Shown: piece by piece, positions 27,207-33,990 of the stretch | Position numbering within the stretch: the first letter of the stretch is position 1 | How the letters are laid out: every line of letters starts with the position of its first letter | Origin: Ruminococcus sp. XPD3002 | Lineage (GTDB): Bacteria; Bacillota; Clostridia; Oscillospirales; Ruminococcaceae | Length of the DNA: 64,000 nucleotides | Direction of reading: 5' to 3' | NCBI GenBank assembly: GCA_900119535.1 | Contig: FPJT01000010.1 | Location: 1-64,000, forward strand | The notes under the pieces: model-generated | The model's database searches: none | What the model was told of the DNA's origin: nothing | The model's input: the letters and a program-made list of their open reading frames with translations, nothing else | Position numbers and translations under genes: made by a program

Positions 27207-28076
27207 ATGAACTTAGCCACAGGTATTCAAAAAGCTATCGACTACATCGAATCGCACATCACCGACGAGCTTGATATGGCGGAGGTCGCAAGTCAGGCGG
27301 CTTGCTCGCCCTACTATTTCCAGAAGATTTTCGGTATACTGTGCGGTATCACCGTAGGCGAATACATCCGCAGCAGGCGGCTCACACTTGCCGGCAGTGA
27401 GCTTATGAAAACGGACGCAAAGGTCATCGACACGGCGCTGAAATACGGCTATGAGTCCCCCGAGAGCTTCACAAGAGCGTTCACTCGCTTCCACGGCGTA
27501 ACTCCTACTGAGGCAAAGCGCGAGGGCGGCAGGCTCCGTTCGTTTTCCCGTTTCAAGGTGCAGATCATTTTGAAAGGCGGTAATTCTATGAATTATAACA
27601 TCGTTAAAAAGGAAGCATTCACAGTGCTTGAAAAGGTTGAGCAGCACACCGTTGTGGGCGAGCAGAACAAGAACACTATCCCCGAATTCTGGGGCAGAGC
27701 CAAGTCCGACGGCACTATCACTACCCTGCTTGAACACGCATCGGACAGCGCTTTTATCTACGGTACCTGCTATGGCAACGGTCTCACAGACGTCGAGACC
27801 TTCGACTACGGTATCGCTGTGGAGTGTACTCCCGATACAGTCGCTCCCGAGGGCTTCCGTGTGAATACTATCCCTGCAAGAACGTGGGTAGTGGCAGAGT
27901 GTACAGGTCCCATGCCCGAGGCTATACAGCAGCTCTGGCACGAGCTTTGTGCGGAGTTCTTCCCCACATCGGACTACACTCCCACCTACGAAATGGACAT
28001 CGAGGCTTACCCCGACGGAGATATGCTGTCTCCCGACTACAAGAGCCAGATATGGATTCCTGTTGTGAGCGAGTAA
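27207..28076 (+). CDS. AraC-family regulator with GyrI-like effector domain
   Basis: 289 residues. Residues 1-110 are the two-helix-turn-helix AraC DNA-binding domain (MAEVASQAACSPYYFQKIFG and YGYESPESFTRAFTRFHGVTPTEAKR). Residues 130-289 are a GyrI-like/AraC effector-binding domain that binds small hydrophobic or drug-like ligands. AAAGGAGG precedes the ATG. This is the SoxS/Rob-like arrangement with the DNA-binding part first, used to switch on efflux or stress genes. Confidence 0.9.
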   Translation: MNLATGIQKAIDYIESHITDELDMAEVASQAACSPYYFQKIFGILCGITVGEYIRSRRLTLAGSELMKTDAKVIDTALKYGYESPESFTRAFTRFHGVTPTEAKREGGRLRSFSRFKVQIILKGGNSMNYNIVKKEAFTVLEKVEQHTVVGEQNKNTIPEFWGRAKSDGTITTLLEHASDSAFIYGTCYGNGLTDVETFDYGIAVECTPDTVAPEGFRVNTIPARTWVVAECTGPMPEAIQQLWHELCAEFFPTSDYTPTYEMDIEAYPDGDMLSPDYKSQIWIPVVSE

Positions 28077-28192
28077 AACTCACCCATACAGTTCTTCCCC
28101 TGAACGTTTCAATTAACGCTCAGGGGCATCGTTTTCTGGATTGCTTACTGAGATAAATCAGTATTTATGTAAGAACCTGAATTAAATGAAGT

Positions 28193-28642
28193 TCACTTTC
28201 TCGTCTTCCTGTAAAAAACAAAACCGTCCTCTTCTTTTATGATCTGATACCCTAATTTTTCGTAAAAAGCGTTTGTCCGTACATTCCAGCTTGGAGTGTC
28301 AAGATCAAACTCCGCGGCAAATGGATAGTTCTTTTCTATGCACTCCATTAAACGAATTCCATAACCTTTTCTATGATAGACGCTGTCGATGAAAATTCTG
28401 CCAATGTACACACTGTTTTTTGTTTCATCCGGGAATATGACGGCTGCTCCCACAATATCTTTTCCTATCATTGCTTGATACAAATGCCCCTCTTGAGCCA
28501 TCTGTTTATGCCATTCTACCGAATCATATCCGGGCGGACAGTCACCTTTTGCACCGCCGACATTTACGTCTGTTTCAAATGCTCTGACAGATATGTCTAC
28601 AATTGTTTTTATCTGGTTTTCTTCTGCTGTAACAATATACAT
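28193..28642 (-). CDS. GNAT family N-acetyltransferase
   Basis: 149 residues. VYIGRIFIDSVYHRKGYGIRLMECIEKN is the acetyl-CoA-binding motif A and NAFYEKLGYQIIKEE motif B. Substrate unknown. Single gene in the accessory part of the element, convergent with the AraC regulator. Confidence 0.85.
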   Translation of the reverse strand: MYIVTAEENQIKTIVDISVRAFETDVNVGGAKGDCPPGYDSVEWHKQMAQEGHLYQAMIGKDIVGAAVIFPDETKNSVYIGRIFIDSVYHRKGYGIRLMECIEKNYPFAAEFDLDTPSWNVRTNAFYEKLGYQIIKEEDGFVFYRKTRK

Positions 28643-28824
28643 TCTACTTCCTCAATCGTCTTACAAATCTCGATTTATATTAGTATACATTATATCATAG
28701 CATCACTGCCGTGTCAATAAAAGCTCTATAATACACAGGTTTTATATGAACAACGAAAAATTGCTTGCTATCCACGCCGATCTATGCTATAATTGTAGAA
28801 AAATACCGACAGGGAGTTCTCACC

Positions 28825-29445
28825 ATGCTTGATTTCATAACCATAAACGAACAAAGCAGTATCCGCGTTGACGAAGGAAAGATTATTTACTCCGATCCGT
28901 ACAACATCAACTGCGCACCGCACGATGCTGACATTATCCTCATCACACACAGCCACTTCGACCACTACTCCCCTGATGATATCCGCAAGGTAATTAAGTC
29001 CGACACTATCATCGTCTGTCCGGACACTGTAAACGAGCCGAAGGAACTTGGTCTGACCGTTAAGCAGGTCTCCGCAGGCGAGAAGTTTGAGGTCCTCGGT
29101 ATCAGATTAGAGGCTGTTCCCGCGTACAATATAGGCAAGCCCTTTCACCCCAAATCCAACGGCTGGCTGGGATACATCATCGACAGTCCCGACCACGGAC
29201 GCATTTACATCGCAGGCGACACGGACATCACTCCAGACAATAAACAAGTGAAGTGCGACATTGCTCTTATCCCTGCCGGAGGTACATTCACTACCGATGC
29301 TTCACAGGCTGCGGAGCTCGCTAACACTATCCGTCCGAAATATGCTATACCCATTCACTACGGAACAGTCGTAGGAAGCCCTGCTGACGGTGAGAAGTTC
29401 CGAAAGGCTGTGGACAGTGGCATAGAGGTAGTTATAAAAATCTGA
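28825..29445 (+). CDS. MBL-fold metallohydrolase
   Basis: About 206 residues. It has the metal-binding motif THSHFDHYS, IAGDTD, and a final histidine in IPIHYGT. The short form resembles UlaG/'L-ascorbate-6-P lactonase-like' MBL-fold hydrolases. The start at 28825 is chosen because AGGGAG lies upstream; a TATAAT box is at about 28787. Substrate unknown. Confidence 0.87.
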   Translation: MLDFITINEQSSIRVDEGKIIYSDPYNINCAPHDADIILITHSHFDHYSPDDIRKVIKSDTIIVCPDTVNEPKELGLTVKQVSAGEKFEVLGIRLEAVPAYNIGKPFHPKSNGWLGYIIDSPDHGRIYIAGDTDITPDNKQVKCDIALIPAGGTFTTDASQAAELANTIRPKYAIPIHYGTVVGSPADGEKFRKAVDSGIEVVIKI

Positions 29446-29496
29446 TGATAAATATCGTGAACAGTAAGAAGGCAGCCATTGCGGCTGCCTTTTTCA

Positions 29497-29994
29497 TTAT
29501 ATTTCGTACTTCTCAAGTTTCAGAAGGGCTGTCTTTTTATTCAAACCACCTGCATAGCCTGTCAGACTGCCGTCTGCTCCGACAACTCTGTGACAGGGAA
29601 TTATTATCGAGATAGGGTTATGTCCCACAGCACTTCCGACTGCCTGAGCTGACATACGCTCAACTCCTTGCTGCTCTGCGAGGATACTGGCTATCTCTCC
29701 GTAGTTCATAGTCTGTCCGTAAGGTATCGTCAGAAGTATATCATATACAGCCTTCCGGAATGGTGTTATGCACAGACTTATAGGCGGAGTGAAACCCGGC
29801 TCTTTTCCGCTGAAATAAATATCCAGCCAGTTGCAGGTCTGCGTAAATATCGGCAGCTCTGCTTCGCTGCTTTCTTCAACAAGTTTATGGGGAAAGTATT
29901 TCTGCCCGTCGAACCATAAGCCTGTCAGTGTTTCACTGTCACTGGCGAGGGTTATACCTCCGAGGGGAGAGGTATAGTGAAATGTGTTATTCAT
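29497..29994 (-). CDS. ogt: methylated-DNA--protein-cysteine methyltransferase
   Basis: 165 residues of the Ogt/MGMT family: active site IIIPCHRVVGADGSLTGYAGGLNKKTALLKLE, preceded by the helix-turn-helix region GQTMNYGEIASILAEQQG. It removes O6-alkyl groups from guanine by transferring them to the cysteine of PCHR. Length is normal. Confidence 0.93.
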   Translation of the reverse strand: MNNTFHYTSPLGGITLASDSETLTGLWFDGQKYFPHKLVEESSEAELPIFTQTCNWLDIYFSGKEPGFTPPISLCITPFRKAVYDILLTIPYGQTMNYGEIASILAEQQGVERMSAQAVGSAVGHNPISIIIPCHRVVGADGSLTGYAGGLNKKTALLKLEKYEI

Positions 29995-30002
29995 TGTCTT
30001 TC

Positions 30003-30335
30003 TTATTGTTGACTTGATATTTCTATCAGTTCGTCCATCGTATATTCTTTATATCTGTTTGCAGAAAACATGGAATCTGTTGTGTCAGGAATATTCTTCA
30101 TAGCTTTTTTCAAATCGATTTCCCGAGGCAATGATAAAATGTTTCCTTCTTCATCTTTCAACTTTATTGCACAGAAGATAAACTCACCTTTTTCAAGATC
30201 AAACTCAAAAAAATCCGAAACTTCAGTAGCTTCAACATCTAAAAAAACAGATTGTTTCTCAATAAATGTTTCATAAATTAGTTCCTTTAATGCTTTTTCG
30301 CTTATTTTAATAAGTCTTACTTTATCCTTATCCAT
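30003..30335 (-). CDS. hypothetical acidic protein
   Basis: About 110 residues, start placed at 30335 behind GGAG. No recognised domain; it is acidic, with FFEFDLEKGEFIFCAIKLKDEEGNILSLPREIDLKKAM. It lies eight bases upstream of ogt in the same direction and could be cotranscribed. AT-rich relative to the chromosome. Confidence 0.5.
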   Translation of the reverse strand: MDKDKVRLIKISEKALKELIYETFIEKQSVFLDVEATEVSDFFEFDLEKGEFIFCAIKLKDEEGNILSLPREIDLKKAMKNIPDTTDSMFSANRYKEYTMDELIEISSQQ

Positions 30336-30474
30336 ATTATACTCCAATCATAGCTTTAGCACTGGTTTTATATTTCTATATCAATGCCTCAATTGTATTA
30401 TACTGCATTATCGGCAAAAAATCAATGATAATGCATAGAAATTCTTGCCGATAAAAACTATACCACAGGTTTAC

Positions 30475-30503
30475 TTGACATTTCCGTAATGCCGTGATAT
30501 AAT
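30475..30503 (+). promoter_or_regulatory. consensus promoter of tRNA operon 2
   Basis: TTGACA (30475-30480), exactly 17 bases, TATAAT (30498-30503): a perfect sigma-A promoter. It shares GGTTTACTTG and TGATATAAT with the promoter of operon 1. Such strength suits a transcript normally stopped by the leader terminator. Confidence 0.92.
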
Positions 30504-30559
30504 GATGTCAACACAAGGGAAAAGCTCCCGGAATTCTTACTAACGAAAGGGTGAAAACA

Positions 30560-30709
30560 ATGAAAGCTATCATGAACAACGCTATGTCTGCATACATTTG
30601 TGCTTTTGATTTCCAGCAGTCAAGCTATTTCTTCCAGCAGGAGGATAATGGCTCAGTTTTGCTGCGCACAGGACAGAAAAGTGCTTGTTCAGTTGCCCTG
30701 ACAGGGTAA
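30560..30709 (+). CDS. leader peptide 2, Gln/Phe/Cys-rich
   Basis: A 49-codon ORF (ATG 30560, TAA 30707-30709) behind AAAGGGTG. Residues 14-27 read CAFDFQQSSYFFQQ; 9 of these 14 are Cys, Phe or Gln. In total it has five Gln codons, all CAG, four TTT/TTC and two TGT. The downstream tRNAs are Gln(CTG), Cys(GCA), Phe(GAA) and Gln(TTG). The terminator begins 46 bases after the stop. As with leader 1, the simplest reading is an attenuator leader whose ribosome stalls when those tRNAs are uncharged or destroyed. Confidence 0.87.
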   Translation: MKAIMNNAMSAYICAFDFQQSSYFFQQEDNGSVLLRTGQKSACSVALTG

Positions 30710-30754
30710 GCAGAGATAGTGTTGCATTGTAAACCATCTTCTGATAGAACATAG

Positions 30755-30795
30755 CCGTCTGTGTGCAGTATCAACTCACACAGGCGGTTTTTATT
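30755..30795 (+). terminator. leader terminator of tRNA operon 2 (attenuator)
   Basis: An 11-bp stem (CCGTCTGTGTG with CACACAGGCGG, one G-T pair), 11-base loop, then TTTTTATT. It separates leader ORF 2 from the HTH gene and resembles the operon 1 terminator in position and stem sequence. Confidence 0.93.
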
Positions 30796-30822
30796 ATTCT
30801 ATTCAGAAAGGTGGTTATTTTT

Positions 30823-31053
30823 ATGCCCATAGCAGCTCCGACTATCGATATGATAGCAACAGGCGCAAACATCAGAGCTTTGATAAAAGGCAAAGGACTC
30901 AAGGTGGCTGATGTACAAACAGTATTCGGCTTCAACACGCCGCAAGCGATATTCAAGTGGATGAGAGGAGACGCTATGCCCTCTATCGACAACATAGTCA
31001 TACTGGCACATATACTTGATGTGCCTATTGACGAGATAATTATAACTAATTAG
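30823..31053 (+). CDS. XRE-family HTH protein of tRNA operon 2
   Basis: 76 residues starting MPIAAPTIDMIATGANIRALIKG, behind AAAGGTGG. The helix-turn-helix VADVQTVFGFNTPQAIFKWMRGDAMPSIDNIVILAHIL closely matches the operon 1 protein. Its stop is 33 bases before tRNA-Gln(CTG). The conserved pairing of this HTH with a tRNA array suggests that it regulates tRNA expression or senses an element state. Confidence 0.9.
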   Translation: MPIAAPTIDMIATGANIRALIKGKGLKVADVQTVFGFNTPQAIFKWMRGDAMPSIDNIVILAHILDVPIDEIIITN

Positions 31054-31086
31054 ACACTCCCGCCCATGTCGGGCGGGGGGAGATAA

Positions 31087-31160
31087 TTCCGCTTCGTCTA
31101 ATGGTAGGACATCTGCTTCTGACGCAGAAGATGTAAGTTCGATTCTTTCAGCGGGAACCA
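31087..31160 (+). tRNA. tRNA-Gln (CTG), operon 2
   Basis: 74 bases with encoded CCA. Acceptor TTCCGCT pairs with AGCGGGA and the anticodon loop TTCTGAC gives CTG, reading CAG, the only Gln codon in leader 2. The T stem has one T50-T64 mismatch. Confidence 0.93.
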
Positions 31161-31181
31161 GCGCAGAGCCTGCGCCTCCGT

Positions 31182-31207
31182 CCACGTTGACGCTCGCAAG
31201 CTCGCTC
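31182..31207 (+). repeat. conserved tRNA-array spacer, operon 2 copy
   Basis: Identical over 26 bases to the spacer on the minus strand at 24402-24427 and followed by a similar GCATAGTCTGCTTTCGCTCA segment. Lies between tRNA-Gln(CTG) and tRNA-Cys. Confidence 0.85.
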
Positions 31208-31279
31208 ACTCTTTTCAGAAAGCATAGTCTGCTTTCGCTCACGGCAGTAGTATCTAAATTGTAACATATACACAACGAT

Positions 31280-31353
31280 GACTGTGTAGCCAAGTGGAAA
31301 GGCAATGGACTGCAACTCCATGAGCGCAGGTTCGACCCCTGTCACAGTCTCCA
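31280..31353 (+). tRNA. tRNA-Cys (GCA), operon 2
   Basis: 74 bases with encoded CCA. Perfect acceptor GACTGTG/CACAGTC, anticodon stem ATGGA/TCCAT with loop CTGCAAC, anticodon GCA. Confidence 0.95.
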
Positions 31354-31359
31354 TTTTTG

Positions 31360-31434
31360 CCCCCGTAGCTCAGCCGGTAGAGCGCAGGTCCGAAGAACCT
31401 GGCGTCGCAAGTTCGACTCTTGCCGGAGGCACCA
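31360..31434 (+). tRNA. tRNA-Phe (GAA), operon 2, with unusual C33
   Basis: 75 bases with encoded CCA. The anticodon stem CAGGT/ACCTG leaves loop CCGAAGA, so the anticodon is GAA but position 33 is C instead of the near-universal U. One C4-A69 acceptor mismatch. T stem GCAAG/CTTGC is perfect. The next tRNA begins directly after its CCA. Confidence 0.9.
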
Positions 31435-31509
31435 TTCCGTTTCGTCTAATGGGCAGGACATCGGTCTTTGACTCCGATAATGGAAGTTCGAGCCTTCCAA
31501 CGGGAACCA
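31435..31509 (+). tRNA. tRNA-Gln (TTG), operon 2
   Basis: 75 bases with encoded CCA, abutting tRNA-Phe with no spacer, which requires processing from a joint precursor. Acceptor TTCCGTT/AACGGGA; anticodon loop CTTTGAC gives TTG. A T31-T39 mismatch closes the anticodon loop. Confidence 0.92.
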
Positions 31510-31536
31510 CAAAAAACTATGAAAGGAATGATTATT

Positions 31537-32583
31537 ATGAGCAGAAAATTAGCAAGTATACAAAGAATATGGAAGATAGAACCTATAGAAGGAGCTGACA
31601 GAATAGAGCTGGCTTATGTTCTTGGCTGGCAGTGCGTAGTAAACAAGGGACAGTTCAAGCCTATGGACTTAGCCGTATATTTTGAGATAGACAGCTTTAT
31701 TCCCGTCAGACCTGAGTTTGAATTTCTGAGAGCGTCCAGCTACAAAAACACTGACATCATGGGCGAGGGATTCCGTCTGAAAACTCAAAAATTCCGAGGA
31801 CAGGTATCGCAGGGACTTTTGCTGCCTATAAGTATATTCCCCGAAATACCGGCTGATATTGAGCTTGGCGCAGATGTAACAGAGATACTTCGTGTTCGCA
31901 AGTGGGAGATAGAGGAACGTGCTACCTCCGGCGGAACCATCATCGGAAACCTGCCGAGAAGCATTCCTCATACCGATGAGACAAGAGTGCAGGCTGCACC
32001 TGAGCTCATAAAGGAGTTCACAGGACTTGAGTACTACATCAGCACCAAAATGGACGGCAGTTCCCACTCTATCAGTATAGATGAAGACGGTTTCCATGTT
32101 ACAGGTCATAACTACGAGTACAAGGATGACGGCAACAGCGATTTCTACAAGCTTGTCAACGATCGCGGCTACAAGGAAAAACTCGAAGTATTTATGGGAA
32201 AAGAAGGACTTACTTCTATCACCGTACAAGGGGAGCTTTGCGCTCCGGGTATACAGCAGAACCGTCTGAAGCTCAAAAGACCTGAGTGGTATGTTTTCAC
32301 TGTAATGGAGAACGGCAAGCGTGTAGGGCTTGACAGGCTACTTGAAGTCTGCAAGGAGCTTGACTTCACGACTGTTCCGATAGAGGAGGTCGACACAGAT
32401 CTGCCTGCTAAATATCCGACAGTAGAGGCTTTGCTTGAACGTGCAGACGGCGATTATCCTAACGGAGGTAAAAAAGAGGGAATAGTTATCCGTCCTGTTG
32501 AACCTGTATACAGTAGCAATATCGGCGCTGAACTGAGCATGAAGGTGGTAAGCAACAGGTATCTGCTAAAAAATGATGACTGA
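31537..32583 (+). CDS. RNA ligase, DRB0094 (Rnl5-like) family
   Basis: 348 residues. An N-terminal OB-like domain (residues about 1-130) precedes the ligase core, as in Deinococcus DRB0094. Motif I is K171-M-D-G-S-S (lysine that takes AMP). Later motifs include WYVFTVMENGKRVG (IIIa), KKEGIVIRP (IV) and LSMKVVSNRYL (V). It seals nicks with 3'-OH/5'-phosphate RNA ends using ATP. I start at 31537, with GAAAGG ten bases upstream and 27 bases after tRNA-Gln(TTG), so it is the last gene of operon 2. The position argues for tRNA repair; no end-healing kinase/phosphatase is adjacent. Confidence 0.9.
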   Translation: MSRKLASIQRIWKIEPIEGADRIELAYVLGWQCVVNKGQFKPMDLAVYFEIDSFIPVRPEFEFLRASSYKNTDIMGEGFRLKTQKFRGQVSQGLLLPISIFPEIPADIELGADVTEILRVRKWEIEERATSGGTIIGNLPRSIPHTDETRVQAAPELIKEFTGLEYYISTKMDGSSHSISIDEDGFHVTGHNYEYKDDGNSDFYKLVNDRGYKEKLEVFMGKEGLTSITVQGELCAPGIQQNRLKLKRPEWYVFTVMENGKRVGLDRLLEVCKELDFTTVPIEEVDTDLPAKYPTVEALLERADGDYPNGGKKEGIVIRPVEPVYSSNIGAELSMKVVSNRYLLKNDD

Positions 32584-32853
32584 AATCCAATTTCGAGGCG
32601 ATAATCGTGATTTTTACATCAACTCAATCCGATAAAAATCACAGCAGCTCCGTTCGGGATATGACCGCTTATACAGAGCTGCTTTGGTCATTTTTTTCGG
32701 TAGAGACGCGCCTTTTCAACCACTTATTTACCACTTATTGGCACTGAAAATCGCTTAAAATCACTTGAAGATGCTAAAAGTGAAGCTTCAAAAATTGCCG
32801 AAATACAGCCATTTTCGCATTTTACTAAAAGCTGCCGAAAGGCTCGGGTTTTT
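32584..32853. other. non-coding DNA between RNA ligase and attR
   Basis: No gene. ATCGTGATTTTTA near 32604 faces TAAAAATCACAG near 32634, and CAGCTC...GAGCTG (32642-32684) followed by TTTTTTTCGG is a plausible terminator of operon 2. The remainder is direct AT-rich DNA up to the attachment site. Confidence 0.5.
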
Positions 32854-32879
32854 TTCAATTCCCGTACGGGTCACTTAAC
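32854..32879 (+). repeat. attR, right copy of 26-bp direct repeat
   Basis: Identical to 11136-11161. Upstream it is preceded by a T run instead of tRNA sequence, so only the 3' end of tRNA-Glu is duplicated here. Confidence 0.93.
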
Positions 32880-32885
32880 ACAAGG

Positions 32886-32922
32886 CTCCCAAATGATGAT
32901 ATCATCATTTGGGAGTTTTTTT
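32886..32922 (+). terminator. native terminator of the tRNA-Glu operon
   Basis: A 15-bp perfect palindrome, CTCCCAAATGATGAT then its complement, followed by TTTTTTTAT. Before insertion it would have followed tRNA-Glu directly. Confidence 0.88.
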
Positions 32923-32971
32923 ATCTCGTGGATAAAGTACAAATCAAGACTTTACTTTATGCAGGAAAGCT

Positions 32972-33280
32972 TCATTCTTTGCGGCACATAAATGAAGCGA
33001 TTAACTTTACTGTCCCACGCATGGCGAGTTTCCCCGACCTGTCCGCACGGATAAACTCATCACACAGGTATTCCGCATAGTCAAGGTGATGCAGGCTGTA
33101 TACGAACCGCTTGTCCTGTACATCATCGGGACTTTCCGGCGCAAGTTCACGCCACTCACGCAATAGCCACAGATAATCGTGAAGCGTTCTCCACGCCTGT
33201 TTCTCCCATTCATCATATGCCCTTCGCCTTGCGATACGCTTGTGATATTCCGACACCTCCGCAGACGTGGGAGCTTTCAC
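32972..33280 (-). pseudogene. 5'-truncated hypothetical gene
   Basis: 102 residues, rich in Arg/Trp/Leu (RRRAYDEWEKQAWRTLHDYLWLLREWRELAPESPDD), with no recognised domain. There is no ribosome binding site and the only start is a GTG inside sequence that abuts a tRNA-Ser remnant. I read it as the 3' part of a larger mobile-element gene cut by recombination. It could instead be a small intact gene. Confidence 0.4.
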
Positions 33281-33306
33281 ACATCGATAGTGGCAGTATC
33301 ATAAAC

Positions 33307-33334
33307 GTGAGTTCGAGTCTCAGTGTGACCGCCA
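33307..33334 (+). pseudogene. tRNA-Ser 3' remnant
   Basis: GTGAGTTCGAGTCTCAG is a T arm, followed by TGTGACC and G-CCA. It matches the 3' end of tRNA-Ser(GCT) at 24071 (TACGACC, G-CCA). No 5' half is present. Either a decayed array tRNA or an attachment-site scar. Confidence 0.6.
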
Positions 33335-33343
33335 CATATAATT

Positions 33344-33370
33344 GAACTATTGCAAAAAGCGCAACAGTTC
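33344..33370. repeat. palindrome of the GTTGTTGC/GCAACAAC family
   Basis: GAACTATTGC...GCAACAGTTC, the sixth family member in this window, lying just upstream of module copy 2, as others do for copy 1. Confidence 0.6.
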
Positions 33371-33477
33371 ACGCTGACAACAGCTCACATCCACACGGAC
33401 AGGAGCTGTTTTTTATTGAAAAACTCCCCCAAATATGATATAATTATGGAAACTATCGGAAAGGAGTCGCAGTTACT

Positions 33478-33990
33478 ATGATAATACTGATAACAGGTGC
33501 TTCGCATACAGGAAAAACGCTCCTTGCGCAGAAACTGCTTGAAAAATACAAATACCCTTACCTGTCTATCGACCACCTGAAAATGGGACTTATAAGAAGC
33601 GGTCAGACCGAGCTCACGCCCTATGACGACGACAAGCTGACGGCATACCTCTGGAACATTTTGAAAGAGATGATAAAGACTGCCATTGAAAACGAGCAGA
33701 ATCTCATAATTGAAGGCTGCTATATCCCCTTTGACTGGAAGAACAGCTTTGACGCCGACTACCTGTCGCAGATAAAATACATCTGCCTTGTTATGAGTGA
33801 AAGCTACATAACCAGCCATTTCAGTGACATTGTCAGCTTCGGGAACGCTATCGAGAAAAGGCTCTCCAATGACATCAGTATTGAGGATATAATACAGGAC
33901 AATCAGGAATATCTCCGCGGCTGTATCAGTTACGGACTTGACTATTTTCTGATAAATGATGAATACGATTTGGAAAGGTGCTGTATATGA
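33478..33990 (+). CDS. P-loop kinase-like protein, copy 2
   Basis: 170 residues, differing from copy 1 (25467) by only a handful of substitutions, for example SSQ to SGQ and SIMDI to SIEDI. Walker A GASHTGKT is intact. The promoter region and the terminator hairpin upstream are also shared, so a unit of about 1.25 kb was duplicated or acquired twice. This copy lies outside attR. Substrate unknown. Confidence 0.75.
   Translation: MIILITGASHTGKTLLAQKLLEKYKYPYLSIDHLKMGLIRSGQTELTPYDDDKLTAYLWNILKEMIKTAIENEQNLIIEGCYIPFDWKNSFDADYLSQIKYICLVMSESYITSHFSDIVSFGNAIEKRLSNDISIEDIIQDNQEYLRGCISYGLDYFLINDEYDLERCCI

Larger units (their letters stand above)
11136..32879. mobile_element. tRNA-Glu-integrated element, about 21.7 kb
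   Basis: The element is defined by a perfect 26-bp direct repeat made from the 3' end of tRNA-Glu. A tyrosine integrase gene lies just inside the left end, with an excisionase-like gene behind it. Inside are a replication-type ATPase, ribbon-helix-helix-like proteins, a large repeat array, a degraded restriction-modification cluster, a kinase-methyltransferase pair, assorted small enzymes, two leader-controlled tRNA operons and an RNA ligase. No relaxase, type IV secretion or virion genes are visible, so it is a non-conjugative island, a mobilisable element or a satellite. Ends are certain to within the repeat; mechanism of transfer is unknown. Confidence 0.88.
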
